A stretch of DNA of 33,856 nucleotides from Priestia megaterium (GTDB lineage Bacteria; Bacillota; Bacilli; Bacillales; Bacillaceae_H): NCBI GenBank assembly GCA_008180335.1, contig VTEF01000014.1, positions 1-33,856 on the forward strand, given 5' to 3'. Under the pieces are notes generated by a model. That model was given only the letters and a program-made list of their open reading frames with translations. It had not been told where the DNA came from and made no database searches. Positions 26,264 through 33,856 of the stretch are shown here, in pieces. Position 1 is the stretch's first letter. Each line of letters begins with the position of its first letter. The translations under genes and the position numbers were made by a program.

Positions 26264-27137
26264 AATTTACGTGATACTCATTATATACATCTCTTTTAGC
26301 GAGTTCACGTTCTTTTGCAACTTGTTTAATCGCTTCTTTATTAGCGAAATTTTTTTCATTTACATAATAGTCAACATGTTCAACAACAGTAAGCCCTTCC
26401 CACCATTTAGTTTGTATATCCGGTGCCTCTTCCTCTGTGCCTTCGACAATAATACAAAATTCACCTCTTACTTCACTTTCTTCAACCCAATCTAAGGCTG
26501 CCTCAAGATCTCCCCGTAAAAATTCCTCGTACCGCTTTGTTAATTCCCTACATAATACAATTTGACGGTTTCCCCATACATCTTGCATGCTTTTTAAGGT
26601 CTCTTTTAACCGATGTGGCGCTTCATAAAAAATCATCGTTTCCTTTTTATAGGCTAATTGTTGCAATTGTTCTTTTTTATGCTTTTTATTGCGCTTTAAA
26701 AATCCGTGGAAGTAAAATTGAATGGTTGACAACCCTGATGCGATTAATGCTGTTAGCGCTGCATTAGCACCAGGCAACGGTACAACAGGATATCCTTGAT
26801 TAACAGCAGCGACCACTAGTTCATAGCCAGGATCTGAAACGCACGGCATGCCTGCATCACTAACAAGCCCAATCGCCTTTCCTTGATGTAAATCTTGTAA
26901 TATCTGGTTAGTTTTCACTTCTTTATTATGCTCATGATAACTCGTAATAGAAGTAGAAATATCAAAATGATTGCAAAGCTTTTTTGTTTGCCTTGTATCC
27001 TCTGCTGCAATGTAATCAACTTCTTTTAACATGCGTATCGCTCGAAATGTCATATCTTCTAAATTGCCAATCGGTGTTGGAATTAAATATAACACACCCT
27101 CTGTGTCAGATCGTTCATAGCTCTTTTGTGCTTTCAT
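26262..27137 (-). CDS. rsmI: 16S rRNA C1402 2'-O-methyltransferase RsmI
   Basis: The 291-residue SAM enzyme of the tetrapyrrole-methylase fold modifies ribose at C1402 of 16S rRNA. Signatures are [69 protein letters not shown] and [14 protein letters not shown]. The start at 27137 overlaps yazA by 23 bases and lines up with family N-termini. The first codons read [10 protein letters not shown], echoing [10 protein letters not shown] at the end of YazA because a 14-base repeat spans the junction. The fold is the same as the N-terminal half of YabN in this window. Confidence 0.95.
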   Translation of the reverse strand: MKAQKSYERSDTEGVLYLIPTPIGNLEDMTFRAIRMLKEVDYIAAEDTRQTKKLCNHFDISTSITSYHEHNKEVKTNQILQDLHQGKAIGLVSDAGMPCVSDPGYELVVAAVNQGYPVVPLPGANAALTALIASGLSTIQFYFHGFLKRNKKHKKEQLQQLAYKKETMIFYEAPHRLKETLKSMQDVWGNRQIVLCRELTKRYEEFLRGDLEAALDWVEESEVRGEFCIIVEGTEEEAPDIQTKWWEGLTVVEHVDYYVNEKNFANKEAIKQVAKERELAKRDVYNEYHVN

Positions 27138-27146
27138 AGCTCTTTT
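27114..27146. repeat. 14-base direct repeat at the yazA/rsmI junction
   Basis: TTCATAGCTCTTTT occurs at 27114-27127 and at 27133-27146, with a 19-base period. The two copies encode the end of yazA and the start of rsmI. It may be a small local duplication that created or extended the gene overlap. Confidence 0.7.
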
Positions 27147-27402
27147 GCTTCTCCTTTCGAATATACTTCTCTTTTTGTTTTCTCGTTAATTGTTTAAACC
27201 AATACTCTTTTTTCATGGCTTCTGTTTTTGTTTTGTAAGCTTCATACCATAAAAGAGAAACAGGAAGACGTGCGCGTGTATATTTTGCACCTTTTCCACT
27301 ATTATGAACGGAAATACGTCTTAATAAATCATTTGTATAGCCTGCATAATAAGTCTCATCACTGCACTCTACGACATAAAAGTAATGGTTATGATTTTCC
27401 AT
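27115..27402 (-). CDS. yazA: GIY-YIG domain protein YazA
   Basis: This 95-residue single-domain GIY-YIG family protein (UPF0213) has [20 protein letters not shown], in which the YVV...YAGYT pattern corresponds to GIY...[19 protein letters not shown] and [20 protein letters not shown] follow. Members resemble the SLX1/UvrC nuclease core; function in Bacillus is unknown. The start at 27402 lies 14 bases inside trmN6 and gives the conserved N-terminus [13 protein letters not shown], but its ribosome site is weak (AGAAGA). Coupling to trmN6 translation would explain this. A basic tail ends the protein. Confidence 0.9.
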   Translation of the reverse strand: MENHNHYFYVVECSDETYYAGYTNDLLRRISVHNSGKGAKYTRARLPVSLLWYEAYKTKTEAMKKEYWFKQLTRKQKEKYIRKEKQKSYESTKEL

Positions 27403-28135
27403 ATAAAATCTTCTGTAGCTCTGCTGTATATTCATTATTATCTTCATATACTACAAGAGGAGGTAGCACTTTTAAATCAGGACTTCCATCTTTTATGCCC
27501 TCTATTAAAATCGTGTTAGCCTCTTTGTCTCTTTTTGGATAGACAAACTGTAAGCGCTTTGGCTCAAGCCGATACTCTCTCATTAATGTAAGGATATCTA
27601 GTAGTCGACCAGGTCGGTGAACAATAGCTACTTTTCCGCCTTGTTTCACTAATTGGCTGCTTACACGTATAACGTCCTCTAATGTGCAATGAATTTCATG
27701 TCGCGCAATAGCATAGTGCTCATTTTTATTGATTTCATCTTTTTTAGGTGTTGGAAAATAAGGGGGATTACACGTCACTACATCATACTTTCCATACCCT
27801 AAATAGCCAGGCATATCTTTTAAATCACCATGAATCATTTGAATCTGGTTCTCAAGGCCATTATACCTGATGCTTCGTGTGGCCATGCTAAACAAACGCT
27901 CTTGAAGTTCTACCCCCGTAATGGTGCCTTTTGTTCGCTTCGATAGAAATAGAGGAATAACCCCATTACCTGTGCATAAATCAATAATATTTCCTTTTTG
28001 AATAGGTACATAGGCAAAATGAGATAACAACACTGCATCTAATGAAAAAGAAAAAACAGAATGACTTTGAATGATGCGGATATTTTCATCTGCTAATAAA
28101 TAATCTAGTCGCTCATCATCATATAATTCAACCAT
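27389..28135 (-). CDS. trmN6: tRNA1(Val) A37 N6-methyltransferase-like protein (YabB)
   Basis: The 248-residue Rossmann-fold methyltransferase has the SAM motif [18 protein letters not shown] and the N6-adenine motif [13 protein letters not shown], followed by [21 protein letters not shown]. coli TrmN6 modifies A37 of tRNA1(Val). The name is transferred by family, and the substrate in Bacillus is not shown here. The ATG has AAGGAG 13 bases upstream, which is long. The yabA terminator directly precedes it with no room for a promoter, so expression must come from readthrough. yazA starts inside its 3' end. Confidence 0.88.
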   Translation of the reverse strand: MVELYDDERLDYLLADENIRIIQSHSVFSFSLDAVLLSHFAYVPIQKGNIIDLCTGNGVIPLFLSKRTKGTITGVELQERLFSMATRSIRYNGLENQIQMIHGDLKDMPGYLGYGKYDVVTCNPPYFPTPKKDEINKNEHYAIARHEIHCTLEDVIRVSSQLVKQGGKVAIVHRPGRLLDILTLMREYRLEPKRLQFVYPKRDKEANTILIEGIKDGSPDLKVLPPLVVYEDNNEYTAELQKILYGKS

Positions 28136-28157
28136 ACAAATGCTTCTACTCCTTCTA

Positions 28158-28189
28158 AAAAAATAGCCTCTCCAAAGGGAGAGGCTTTG
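28158..28189 (-). terminator. Terminator or attenuator between yabA and trmN6
   Basis: AGCCTCTCC (28165-28173) pairs perfectly with GGAGAGGCT (28178-28186), followed by A and seven U residues in the minus-strand RNA. It lies directly after yabA and 22 bases before the trmN6 start. Confidence 0.88.
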
Positions 28190-28555
28190 TTACTTTTTAT
28201 TTAAAAACGATAAGCAAAACAAACAATCTCCATCTTTTCGAACACTACCATAATGAATATTACAAATATGGAAGCCTTCTTGATATAGTCGAGCTAAGTT
28301 GTCATATCCTTCTCCGATATCCATTTGTTTTTGCTCTTTTGTTTGATTGCTTGTTTTTTGATTACGATTTTTAAGCTTCGTTTCCAAGTTGGTTTGGTCA
28401 AGGCGTCGGCGCAAATGGTCATTTTCAATTTGTAAATGATGGTTTTCTTCAATTAACTCAGCTAAATGTTCTTTTAATTCACCAAGTTGTTTATATAAAT
28501 GACCGATTTGTTCCTCCATATTTGTAACCGAATCAAAAATTTCTTTTTTATCCAC
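28190..28555 (-). CDS. yabA: Replication initiation control protein YabA
   Basis: The 121-residue protein bridges DnaA and the sliding clamp DnaN to restrain re-initiation. A long N-terminal coiled coil (about 1-65: [20 protein letters not shown], then [20 protein letters not shown]) drives tetramers. The C-terminal zinc-binding part reads [20 protein letters not shown] then FCLSFLNKK, with the Cys-x2-His and Cys-x2-Cys ligands. The start is GTG with GAGGTGG six bases upstream. It follows ricT by 14 bases. Its partner in lagging-strand replication, holB, is in the same transcript. Confidence 0.96.
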   Translation of the reverse strand: MDKKEIFDSVTNMEEQIGHLYKQLGELKEHLAELIEENHHLQIENDHLRRRLDQTNLETKLKNRNQKTSNQTKEQKQMDIGEGYDNLARLYQEGFHICNIHYGSVRKDGDCLFCLSFLNKK

Positions 28556-28569
28556 CTTTGCCCACCTCG

Positions 28570-29397
28570 TTAATCTGTGGCTTGAAACGAAACAGCACCT
28601 TCGTTTACAATTTCATCGAGTGTATACTCCAAAATTTGTTCATGTTCAGACAATTCTACTTGAATAATGCGTTCTAATATATTCAAACCTATCACACGTC
28701 CTGAACCGTTTGGTGTTTCAATTTTAGATCCGATATCCGGAAGCTGTTCTTTTGCCGTTTCATATTCATCGTTTTCATACTTTAGACAGCACATGAGACG
28801 TCCACATAACCCAGAGATTTTTGTTGGATTAAGAGACAAGTTCTGATCTTTTGCCATTTTAATTGAAACCGGTTCAAAATCACCTAAAAAAGTAGAACAA
28901 CAAAGCATTCTACCACATGGACCGATTCCGCCTAGTAGTTTCGCTTCATCTCTAACGCCAATCTGGCGTAATTCAATACGAGTACGAAAAATAGAGGCTA
29001 AGTCTTTTACCAACTCTCTAAAATCAATACGTCCATCTGCTGTAAAATAGAAAATAACTTTATTACGATCAAATGTATATTCTACATCTACTAATTTCAT
29101 ATCTAAATCGTGTGACTGAATTTTTTGCACACACACATCATATGCTTCACTCGCTGCTTGTTTATTTTCTTCAACAATGAGTTTATCTTTCGTTTCAGCA
29201 ACACGAATTACTTTCTTTAGTGGAAGAACGATGTCCTGCTCGCTCACTTGTTTTTTATTAATCACAACTCTACCAAATTCAACACCGCGAATTGTTTCCA
29301 CAATTACAAACTCTCCATCTGGAATGGTTAGCTCTCCAGGGTCGAAATAATATATCTTACCAGCTTTTTTAAAGCGAACGCCTACTACATCATACAA
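28570..29397 (-). CDS. ricT: RicT (YaaT), PSP1-domain subunit of the RicAFT complex
   Basis: The 275-residue protein with a PSP1 domain is one of three subunits (with YmcA and YlbF) of an iron-sulphur complex that directs RNase Y and affects competence, biofilm and sporulation. The Cys-rich ligand region is intact: [20 protein letters not shown] and [20 protein letters not shown]. Upstream is [20 protein letters not shown]. The start is TTG with GGAGGG eight bases upstream and matches the family start ([19 protein letters not shown]). It starts four bases after holB. Confidence 0.95.
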   Translation of the reverse strand: MYDVVGVRFKKAGKIYYFDPGELTIPDGEFVIVETIRGVEFGRVVINKKQVSEQDIVLPLKKVIRVAETKDKLIVEENKQAASEAYDVCVQKIQSHDLDMKLVDVEYTFDRNKVIFYFTADGRIDFRELVKDLASIFRTRIELRQIGVRDEAKLLGGIGPCGRMLCCSTFLGDFEPVSIKMAKDQNLSLNPTKISGLCGRLMCCLKYENDEYETAKEQLPDIGSKIETPNGSGRVIGLNILERIIQVELSEHEQILEYTLDEIVNEGAVSFQATD

Positions 29398-29401
29398 GCT
29401 T

Positions 29402-30394
29402 TTATCCCTCCTGCAAATCCAACACCAGCTGCTCCATTAATAACTGTACATTCATATTTGAATTTAATTTATTTTTAGCCTTCATAATGACTTCAATATA
29501 AGCAATGACTTTTTGCTGTGTCATCTGAAGCGCCTGCTGTTTTAAATCCTCTAACTTATGCAGATAAACAATTTTAGACTCATGACCAACTTGCAAGGTC
29601 AATAAATCTCGATAAAGAAGCATTAGTAAATTCAAACCAATATGAGCTTGTTCTTTTTCTTTAAAATGAGATATCCACTTCTCATGAATAAAAAGAAGAG
29701 CTTGTTGAGGTCTAGTTGTTAACACTTCATATAATTGTATCACTAACTTTCTTGCAAGTCCAAACCATTCATCTTCACTTAACTCAATTGCTTCATCTAT
29801 ACTATTTGTTAAGTGAGATAGTATAGATGCATCAGAAGTTGAAAGCCCTTTTTCAACTAGTTTTTCAATCAATTGTTCGGTTGTAAGTGAGCGAAAAGAT
29901 ACTACCTGACATCGAGAAATAATAGTATCTAAGAGTCGTTGGATATTTTCTGTTAGTAAAATGGCATATGTTCCTTCTCCAGGCTCTTCTAAAAATTTTA
30001 ACAAACTATTAGACGCACTGACAGTCATTTTATCAATATGATTTACAATATATAGCTTTTTATTAGATTCTACACCCGTTTTGGAAAATTCTGCTTGTAA
30101 ATATTGAACTTGTTCTTTTTTGATCGATAATCCCGATGGCTCAACTAAATGAATATCAGGGTGATTACCAGAGTCAATCCTACGGCAATTACTACATTTA
30201 TAACAAGGTTGATAGCCAATACGGTCTTGACAAAATAATGTTTTGGCAAACAACAAGCTAGCTTCTTTTTTTCCTGTTCCCTTACTGCCTTCAAATAAAT
30301 ATGCGTGAGCAACCCGGTTTTTTACAATGCTATTTCGTAGAATTTTTAATGCATTAGGTTGAACGAGCTCAAGTTGTTCCCATTTAGTTTTCAT
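29402..30394 (-). CDS. holB: DNA polymerase III delta-prime subunit
   Basis: The 330-residue clamp-loader subunit has an AAA+ fold with a degenerate P-loop (LFEGSKGTGKKEASLL), a four-Cys zinc module (CQDRIGYQPCYKCSNC), SNSLLKFLEEPGEGTYAILL and the sensor motif TIISRCQVVSF. The start at 30394 is preferred by alignment with B. subtilis; an ATG at 30412 also has a possible ribosome site (AAAGG, 13 bases) and cannot be excluded. In B. subtilis yaaR lies between darA and holB; here only 35 bases separate them. Confidence 0.93.
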   Translation of the reverse strand: MKTKWEQLELVQPNALKILRNSIVKNRVAHAYLFEGSKGTGKKEASLLFAKTLFCQDRIGYQPCYKCSNCRRIDSGNHPDIHLVEPSGLSIKKEQVQYLQAEFSKTGVESNKKLYIVNHIDKMTVSASNSLLKFLEEPGEGTYAILLTENIQRLLDTIISRCQVVSFRSLTTEQLIEKLVEKGLSTSDASILSHLTNSIDEAIELSEDEWFGLARKLVIQLYEVLTTRPQQALLFIHEKWISHFKEKEQAHIGLNLLMLLYRDLLTLQVGHESKIVYLHKLEDLKQQALQMTQQKVIAYIEVIMKAKNKLNSNMNVQLLMEQLVLDLQEG

Positions 30395-30429
30395 TTTATT
30401 ATCACTTCTCATTAAAATCGATCTACCTT

Positions 30430-30765
<336 letters not shown>

Positions 30766-30835
30766 TCACCTCATTATAAAGTTCTGTATTTTATTATAAC
30801 AAGAAATAATGGACTCTAAGTTTAATTCCTCTAGC

Positions 30836-31468
30836 TTATCTAATTAAAAAAGAGTGTAAATAAGTATATACATCTTTATATACATCTTCAATTGGTTGAT
30901 TTGCGTCTATTCGTTGAATGCGGTTAGGGAATTTCTTTAATAGCTGTTGATACCCTTCTCTTACTTTATAATGAAAATCAAGTTTTTCTAAATCAAGTCG
31001 ATTAATTTCATGAGTTCTGCCTTTACTGATACGCTCTAATCCTAGCTTTGGATCAATATCAAAATAAAATGTAAGGTTTGGCATCATATTATCAATTGCA
31101 AATTGATTAATACTAAAAATTTCTTCAATTCCTAATCCTCTCGCACACCCTTGATATGCAAGTGAACTATCAATAAAACGATCACATAATACAATTTTTC
31201 CAGAGTCTAAAGCAGGTACTACTTTTTCGACAAGATGCTGTCTTCTAGCAGCTGCATATAAAAGAGCTTCTGTTCTCCCATCCATTTCTTTATTAGACGG
31301 GTTCAAAATGACCTCTCTAATTTGCTCTGCAATTCGTATTCCTCCTGGCTCTCTTGTTAGTAAAATATCATGGCCTTCTGCTTTCAATTGCTGTTCAATC
31401 ATTTGAATAATAGTTGTCTTACCAGCACCTTCTGGCCCTTCAAATGTAATAAAACTTCCTCTTGTCAT
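30836..31468 (-). CDS. tmk: Thymidylate kinase
   Basis: The 210-residue kinase converts dTMP to dTDP. The P-loop is in [19 protein letters not shown], the dTMP-binding region includes [18 protein letters not shown], the DR(F/Y) motif is in [20 protein letters not shown], and a Q/R lid region follows. The ATG has AGGGGAAA upstream. It begins 15 bases after yaaO, so the two are co-transcribed. Confidence 0.96.
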   Translation of the reverse strand: MTRGSFITFEGPEGAGKTTIIQMIEQQLKAEGHDILLTREPGGIRIAEQIREVILNPSNKEMDGRTEALLYAAARRQHLVEKVVPALDSGKIVLCDRFIDSSLAYQGCARGLGIEEIFSINQFAIDNMMPNLTFYFDIDPKLGLERISKGRTHEINRLDLEKLDFHYKVREGYQQLLKKFPNRIQRIDANQPIEDVYKDVYTYLHSFLIR

Positions 31469-31483
31469 TCTAATTTCCCCTTT

Positions 31484-32920
31484 TTACACAAATACATTAA
31501 TTAATCCTTTTTCACTTAAAGGACTCCCTTGTATTTTTCCTTTTAATGCGATAATTTGTTTTAAATATTGAATATGCAAGGCAGTAATCACTTCACCTTC
31601 CATTAAAATAGGAATTCCTGGAGGATAGGGAATAATGGATTGTGTACAAATTCTGTTTACTGACTCAGTTAAAGGAACCAATTCTTTCTCTTTTTTATTG
31701 TCTTGAGAAAAAGGTTTTAACACCACTTCATTTGAAAAGGAAAATGGTTCAATTAAAAAAGTTTGAGCCTGATTTTTTTGCTGTTTAGCTACTGCACGTT
31801 GCATTTTCAAGATTGTTTCATGAAAATCAAAAGATAGGCTTAATGGCAAAACAAGTAACACATAAAGCGGATCAGCTAACTCTGTATAAATTCCCTCTTC
31901 CTCTAAGGCTCTTTGTAATTCATACCCTGTCATGATAGAAGAAGACAACGTCATTTTCAAAAGGTCTGTAACGACATTTGGCTGTTGCACATGAACCGTA
32001 GATAATGTATCAATTTGATTTACTAATCTGTAAAAATTAATAAGCTGCCTTTCTAATGATTTCATATCTTCCTTACGCAGTTCCTCTATATAATAGCGCG
32101 CAAAATCTAATGATGCCATAATGGGATAAGAAGGACTACTAGATTGAAGAGCTCGTAAATAAAACTGTAATCTTTCTTCATCAAATAAAGAGCCTTGAGT
32201 ATGTAGATAAGAACCCATTGTCATTGCAGGTAGTGTTTTATGAGCAGACTGAATAACAATATCTGCACCTAACTCAACTGCTGATATTGGGAAAGGAGAT
32301 CCGATGATAAAATGGGCACCATGCGCTTCATCCACAATAACTGGTATATGATAACGATGTGCTAGTTGAATAATATCTGTTAAATTTTTTGAAATGCCAT
32401 AATAACTTGGGTTTGTTATGACAATTGCTTTAATAGGGGTAGGTGCTAATTTAATTGCCTGTTCGATAGTATCTACATTTATTCCTATGCTTAAATGTGT
32501 TCGTGGATCAATTTCAGAAGCCACAAACACAGCATTTACTTTGCTTAATTTAATAGCATTAAAAACAGATTTATGAGAATCTCTTTGTACAATAATTGTA
32601 TCTTTTTCTTCACATAGAGATAAAATAGCAGCAAGATTACCAACTGTTGAACCATTTACTAAAAAATATGTATTTTTCACTCCATAGAGTTGAGAAGTTA
32701 ACTGTTGAGCTTCCTTAATCACCTCTTCTGGATCATGTAAATCATCTAATCCATTAATTTCAGTTAGATCATATTTTAAAAAATTGATAAAATCTTGAGA
32801 AACAACAGAAGGAAATACATTCCCACTTTTATGACCAGGGACATGGTAAGAAATTGATCCTTTTTCATAATGATCTGCCAAACGATGATATAAAGGGATA
32901 TTTGCGTGATCTTTCTTCAT
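31484..32920 (-). CDS. yaaO: PLP-dependent Orn/Lys/Arg decarboxylase-family protein YaaO
   Basis: The 478-residue fold-type-I PLP enzyme belongs to the Lys/Arg decarboxylase family. HVPGHKSGNVFP lies near the N-terminus. VNGSTVGNLAAILS binds phosphate, the Asp in VIVDEAHGAHFIIGSP contacts the pyridine nitrogen, and the PLP lysine is Lys228 in QSAHKTLPAMTMGSYL. A C-terminal decarboxylase domain follows. The substrate is not certain from sequence. The start at 32920 has AAGGA ten bases upstream and begins near the conserved PLY segment; the ATG at 32959 has no ribosome site. Confidence 0.9.
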   Translation of the reverse strand: MKKDHANIPLYHRLADHYEKGSISYHVPGHKSGNVFPSVVSQDFINFLKYDLTEINGLDDLHDPEEVIKEAQQLTSQLYGVKNTYFLVNGSTVGNLAAILSLCEEKDTIIVQRDSHKSVFNAIKLSKVNAVFVASEIDPRTHLSIGINVDTIEQAIKLAPTPIKAIVITNPSYYGISKNLTDIIQLAHRYHIPVIVDEAHGAHFIIGSPFPISAVELGADIVIQSAHKTLPAMTMGSYLHTQGSLFDEERLQFYLRALQSSSPSYPIMASLDFARYYIEELRKEDMKSLERQLINFYRLVNQIDTLSTVHVQQPNVVTDLLKMTLSSSIMTGYELQRALEEEGIYTELADPLYVLLVLPLSLSFDFHETILKMQRAVAKQQKNQAQTFLIEPFSFSNEVVLKPFSQDNKKEKELVPLTESVNRICTQSIIPYPPGIPILMEGEVITALHIQYLKQIIALKGKIQGSPLSEKGLINVFV

Positions 32921-32995
32921 AACAAACCATTCCTTATTAAATATTTGCACACTTTTCATTTATTATCACAATAGATAAATAAAGCAACTCTGTTT

Positions 32996-33024
32996 ATTAT
33001 AACAAATTCATCTCTCTTTTTTAA
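32996..33024 (-). promoter_or_regulatory. Possible sigma-A promoter of yaaO-tmk
   Basis: The minus strand has TATAAT (32996-33001), a 17-base spacer and a weak TTAAAA (33019-33024). It lies after the gin terminator and about 75 bases before yaaO. Confidence 0.45.
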
Positions 33025-33029
33025 TCATA

Positions 33030-33054
33030 TAAAAAAGCCCTTAAGTAAGGACTT
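33030..33054 (-). terminator. Terminator of gin
   Basis: In the minus-strand RNA AGTCCTT pairs with AAGGGCT (one G-U pair) around ACTT, followed by six U residues. It is next to the gin stop codon. Confidence 0.78.
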
Positions 33055-33055
33055 C

Positions 33056-33235
33056 TCATGTATATATTGATATCTTTTTTAATTCATGTAAGATCATACG
33101 ATATTGATTGCTAGTAGATTCCATATGAATGATTTCTTTTTCACAGTGTCGACATATGAATTTTGAAAAAATTTCAATACCCTTTTCATCTTGATTATGG
33201 CAAATTAAGCAAGTCATTTCGATTTCTCTTTTCAT
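33056..33235 (-). CDS. gin: Anti-sigma-G factor Gin (CsfB)
   Basis: The 59-residue zinc protein begins MKREIEMTCLICHNQDEKGI and continues EIFSKFICRHCEKEIIHMES. It has two Cys-x2-Cys pairs (Cys9/12 and Cys28/31). This matches Gin, which inhibits sigma-G early in the forespore and also acts on sigma-E. The ribosome site is strong (GGAGGTGGAG). Position also fits: B. subtilis csfB follows the same rRNA operon. Between gin and yaaO, B. subtilis has xpaC and yaaN, which are absent here. It is shorter than common length cut-offs. Confidence 0.9.
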   Translation of the reverse strand: MKREIEMTCLICHNQDEKGIEIFSKFICRHCEKEIIHMESTSNQYRMILHELKKISIYT

Positions 33236-33256
33236 TAATCTCCACCTCCACTAATT

Positions 33257-33286
33257 CATTGTGGACCATTTACGTGCTTCATATAC
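33257..33286 (-). promoter_or_regulatory. Possible sigma-F promoter of gin
   Basis: The minus strand has GTATA (33282-33286), a 14-base spacer and GGTCCACAATG (33257-33267), which fits the sigma-F -10 pattern GGHMRAMAHTR at 10 of 11 positions. The spacing is about one base short, so this is tentative. csfB is sigma-F-dependent in B. subtilis. Confidence 0.5.
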
Positions 33287-33352
33287 AATCGTGAATAAAT
33301 AAGGAATCAATATAGTATACGTAGAGAGCTTATACGTTGTTAAAAATAAAAT

Positions 33353-33383
33353 AAAAAAGACTAGCTAAATAGCTAGTCTTTTA
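33353..33383 (-). terminator. Terminator of the rRNA operon
   Basis: GACTAGCTA (33359-33367) pairs perfectly with TAGCTAGTC (33370-33378), extended by A/T pairs, with a T-run on the minus-strand exit side. It starts six bases beyond the 5S 3' end. Confidence 0.92.
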
Positions 33384-33388
33384 ATAGT

Positions 33389-33505
<117 letters not shown>

Positions 33506-33599
33506 ATACTATATTATACACATTTCTTAAAAGAAAACAAGACTTTTTATGAAAGTTTTATTCTCTCAAAACTAGATAACAGCTGCTGAGTTTGTTGCC

Positions 33600-33840
33600 C
33601 TTTTCGTTGTCCAGTTTCGCAAGCTATATTCTACGGTCATTTCACTCCTTCCTGCGAAACCAAAGAGCGGTTTCTTCTCAGGAGCTCCAATGCCCTATGA
33701 ATATGAGCGAGCTTGCTACACTTTTCGTTGTCCAGCTACGGCTCCTAATTGTTCGGCCGTTTCACTTCTGCCTGTGAAACCAAAGAACGGTTTCCCTGCC
33801 AGAAGCTCCAACGTCTTTCACAATTAAACAGTCGCCTTCG
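33600..33840. repeat. Two diverged tandem repeats in the 23S-5S spacer
   Basis: Two units of about 120 bases (33600-33720 and 33721-33840) start with the same CTTTTCGTTGTCCAG. They share TTTCACT, GAAACCAAAGA, CGGTTTC and AGCTCCAA, with many differences between. A third, degenerate start may occur at 33841. Within the second unit GTTTCAC and GTGAAAC form a hairpin. The rest of the spacer (33506-33599) shows no gene. The motif resembles dispersed intergenic repeats I associate with Bacillaceae; this could not be checked. Confidence 0.6.
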
Positions 33841-33856
33841 CTTTTCTATTTTGGTT

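Noticed and set aside
33592-33777. Plus-strand ORF of 61 codons in the 23S-5S spacer
   Set aside because: It runs through the repeat units of a non-coding rRNA spacer and has no ribosome site or family motif.

Overview
The window is a piece of the chromosome of a low-GC, spore-forming Bacillaceae. Protein sequences and gene order match the Bacillus subtilis segment that runs away from oriC, from the first rRNA operon to yabR. The proteins look closest to Bacillus/Priestia types; the genus is an inference from sequence feel, with no search behind it. Nearly everything lies on the minus strand, so transcription runs from right to left. The exceptions are abrB and an IS fragment at the left edge.

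Reading in the direction of transcription, from the right edge: a 23S-5S spacer with two diverged tandem repeats, the 5S rRNA and its terminator, then gin (csfB). Next comes a replication, nucleotide and signalling group (yaaO, tmk, darA, holB, ricT, yabA) that continues into trmN6-yazA-rsmI. abrB is on the opposite strand and converges on rsmI. The abrB-metG gap carries five Spo0A-type boxes, an unrecognised 37-codon ORF and a strong hairpin. metG and tatD follow, with a parS-like ParB site in the loop of the hairpin between them. Then come yabE, rnmV-rsmA, yabG, veg, sspF, ispE, purR-ridA, spoVG, glmU-prs, ctc, pth, fin, mfd, spoVT, yabM, and the yabN-rqcP-yabP-yabQ-divIC-yabR cluster. Beyond yabR, where B. 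subtilis continues to spoIIE, sits the 3' end of an IS1182-like transposase gene.

The genes are housekeeping (translation, tRNA/rRNA modification, PRPP and UDP-GlcNAc synthesis, isoprenoids, transcription-coupled repair, division) interleaved with sporulation genes. Regulatory sites read from the sequence fit this mix. They include a sigma-H promoter at spoVG, sigma-F/G-like promoters at fin, spoVT, sspF and gin, a sigma-K promoter at yabG, a sigma-B promoter at ctc, paired PurBoxes over the purR promoter, tandem strong sigma-A promoters at veg, and a fully consensus promoter at yabE. Two genes, gin and sspF, are shorter than 60 codons.

I found no CRISPR, prophage, defence island, toxin system or tRNA gene. 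This is a conserved core region, so most novelty lies in regulatory architecture and small elements. The least explained are the 37-codon ORF with its upstream Spo0A boxes, the parS site inside a terminator loop, and the rRNA-spacer repeats. Relative to B. subtilis order, yaaR is absent between darA and holB, and xpaC-yaaN are absent between gin and yaaO.
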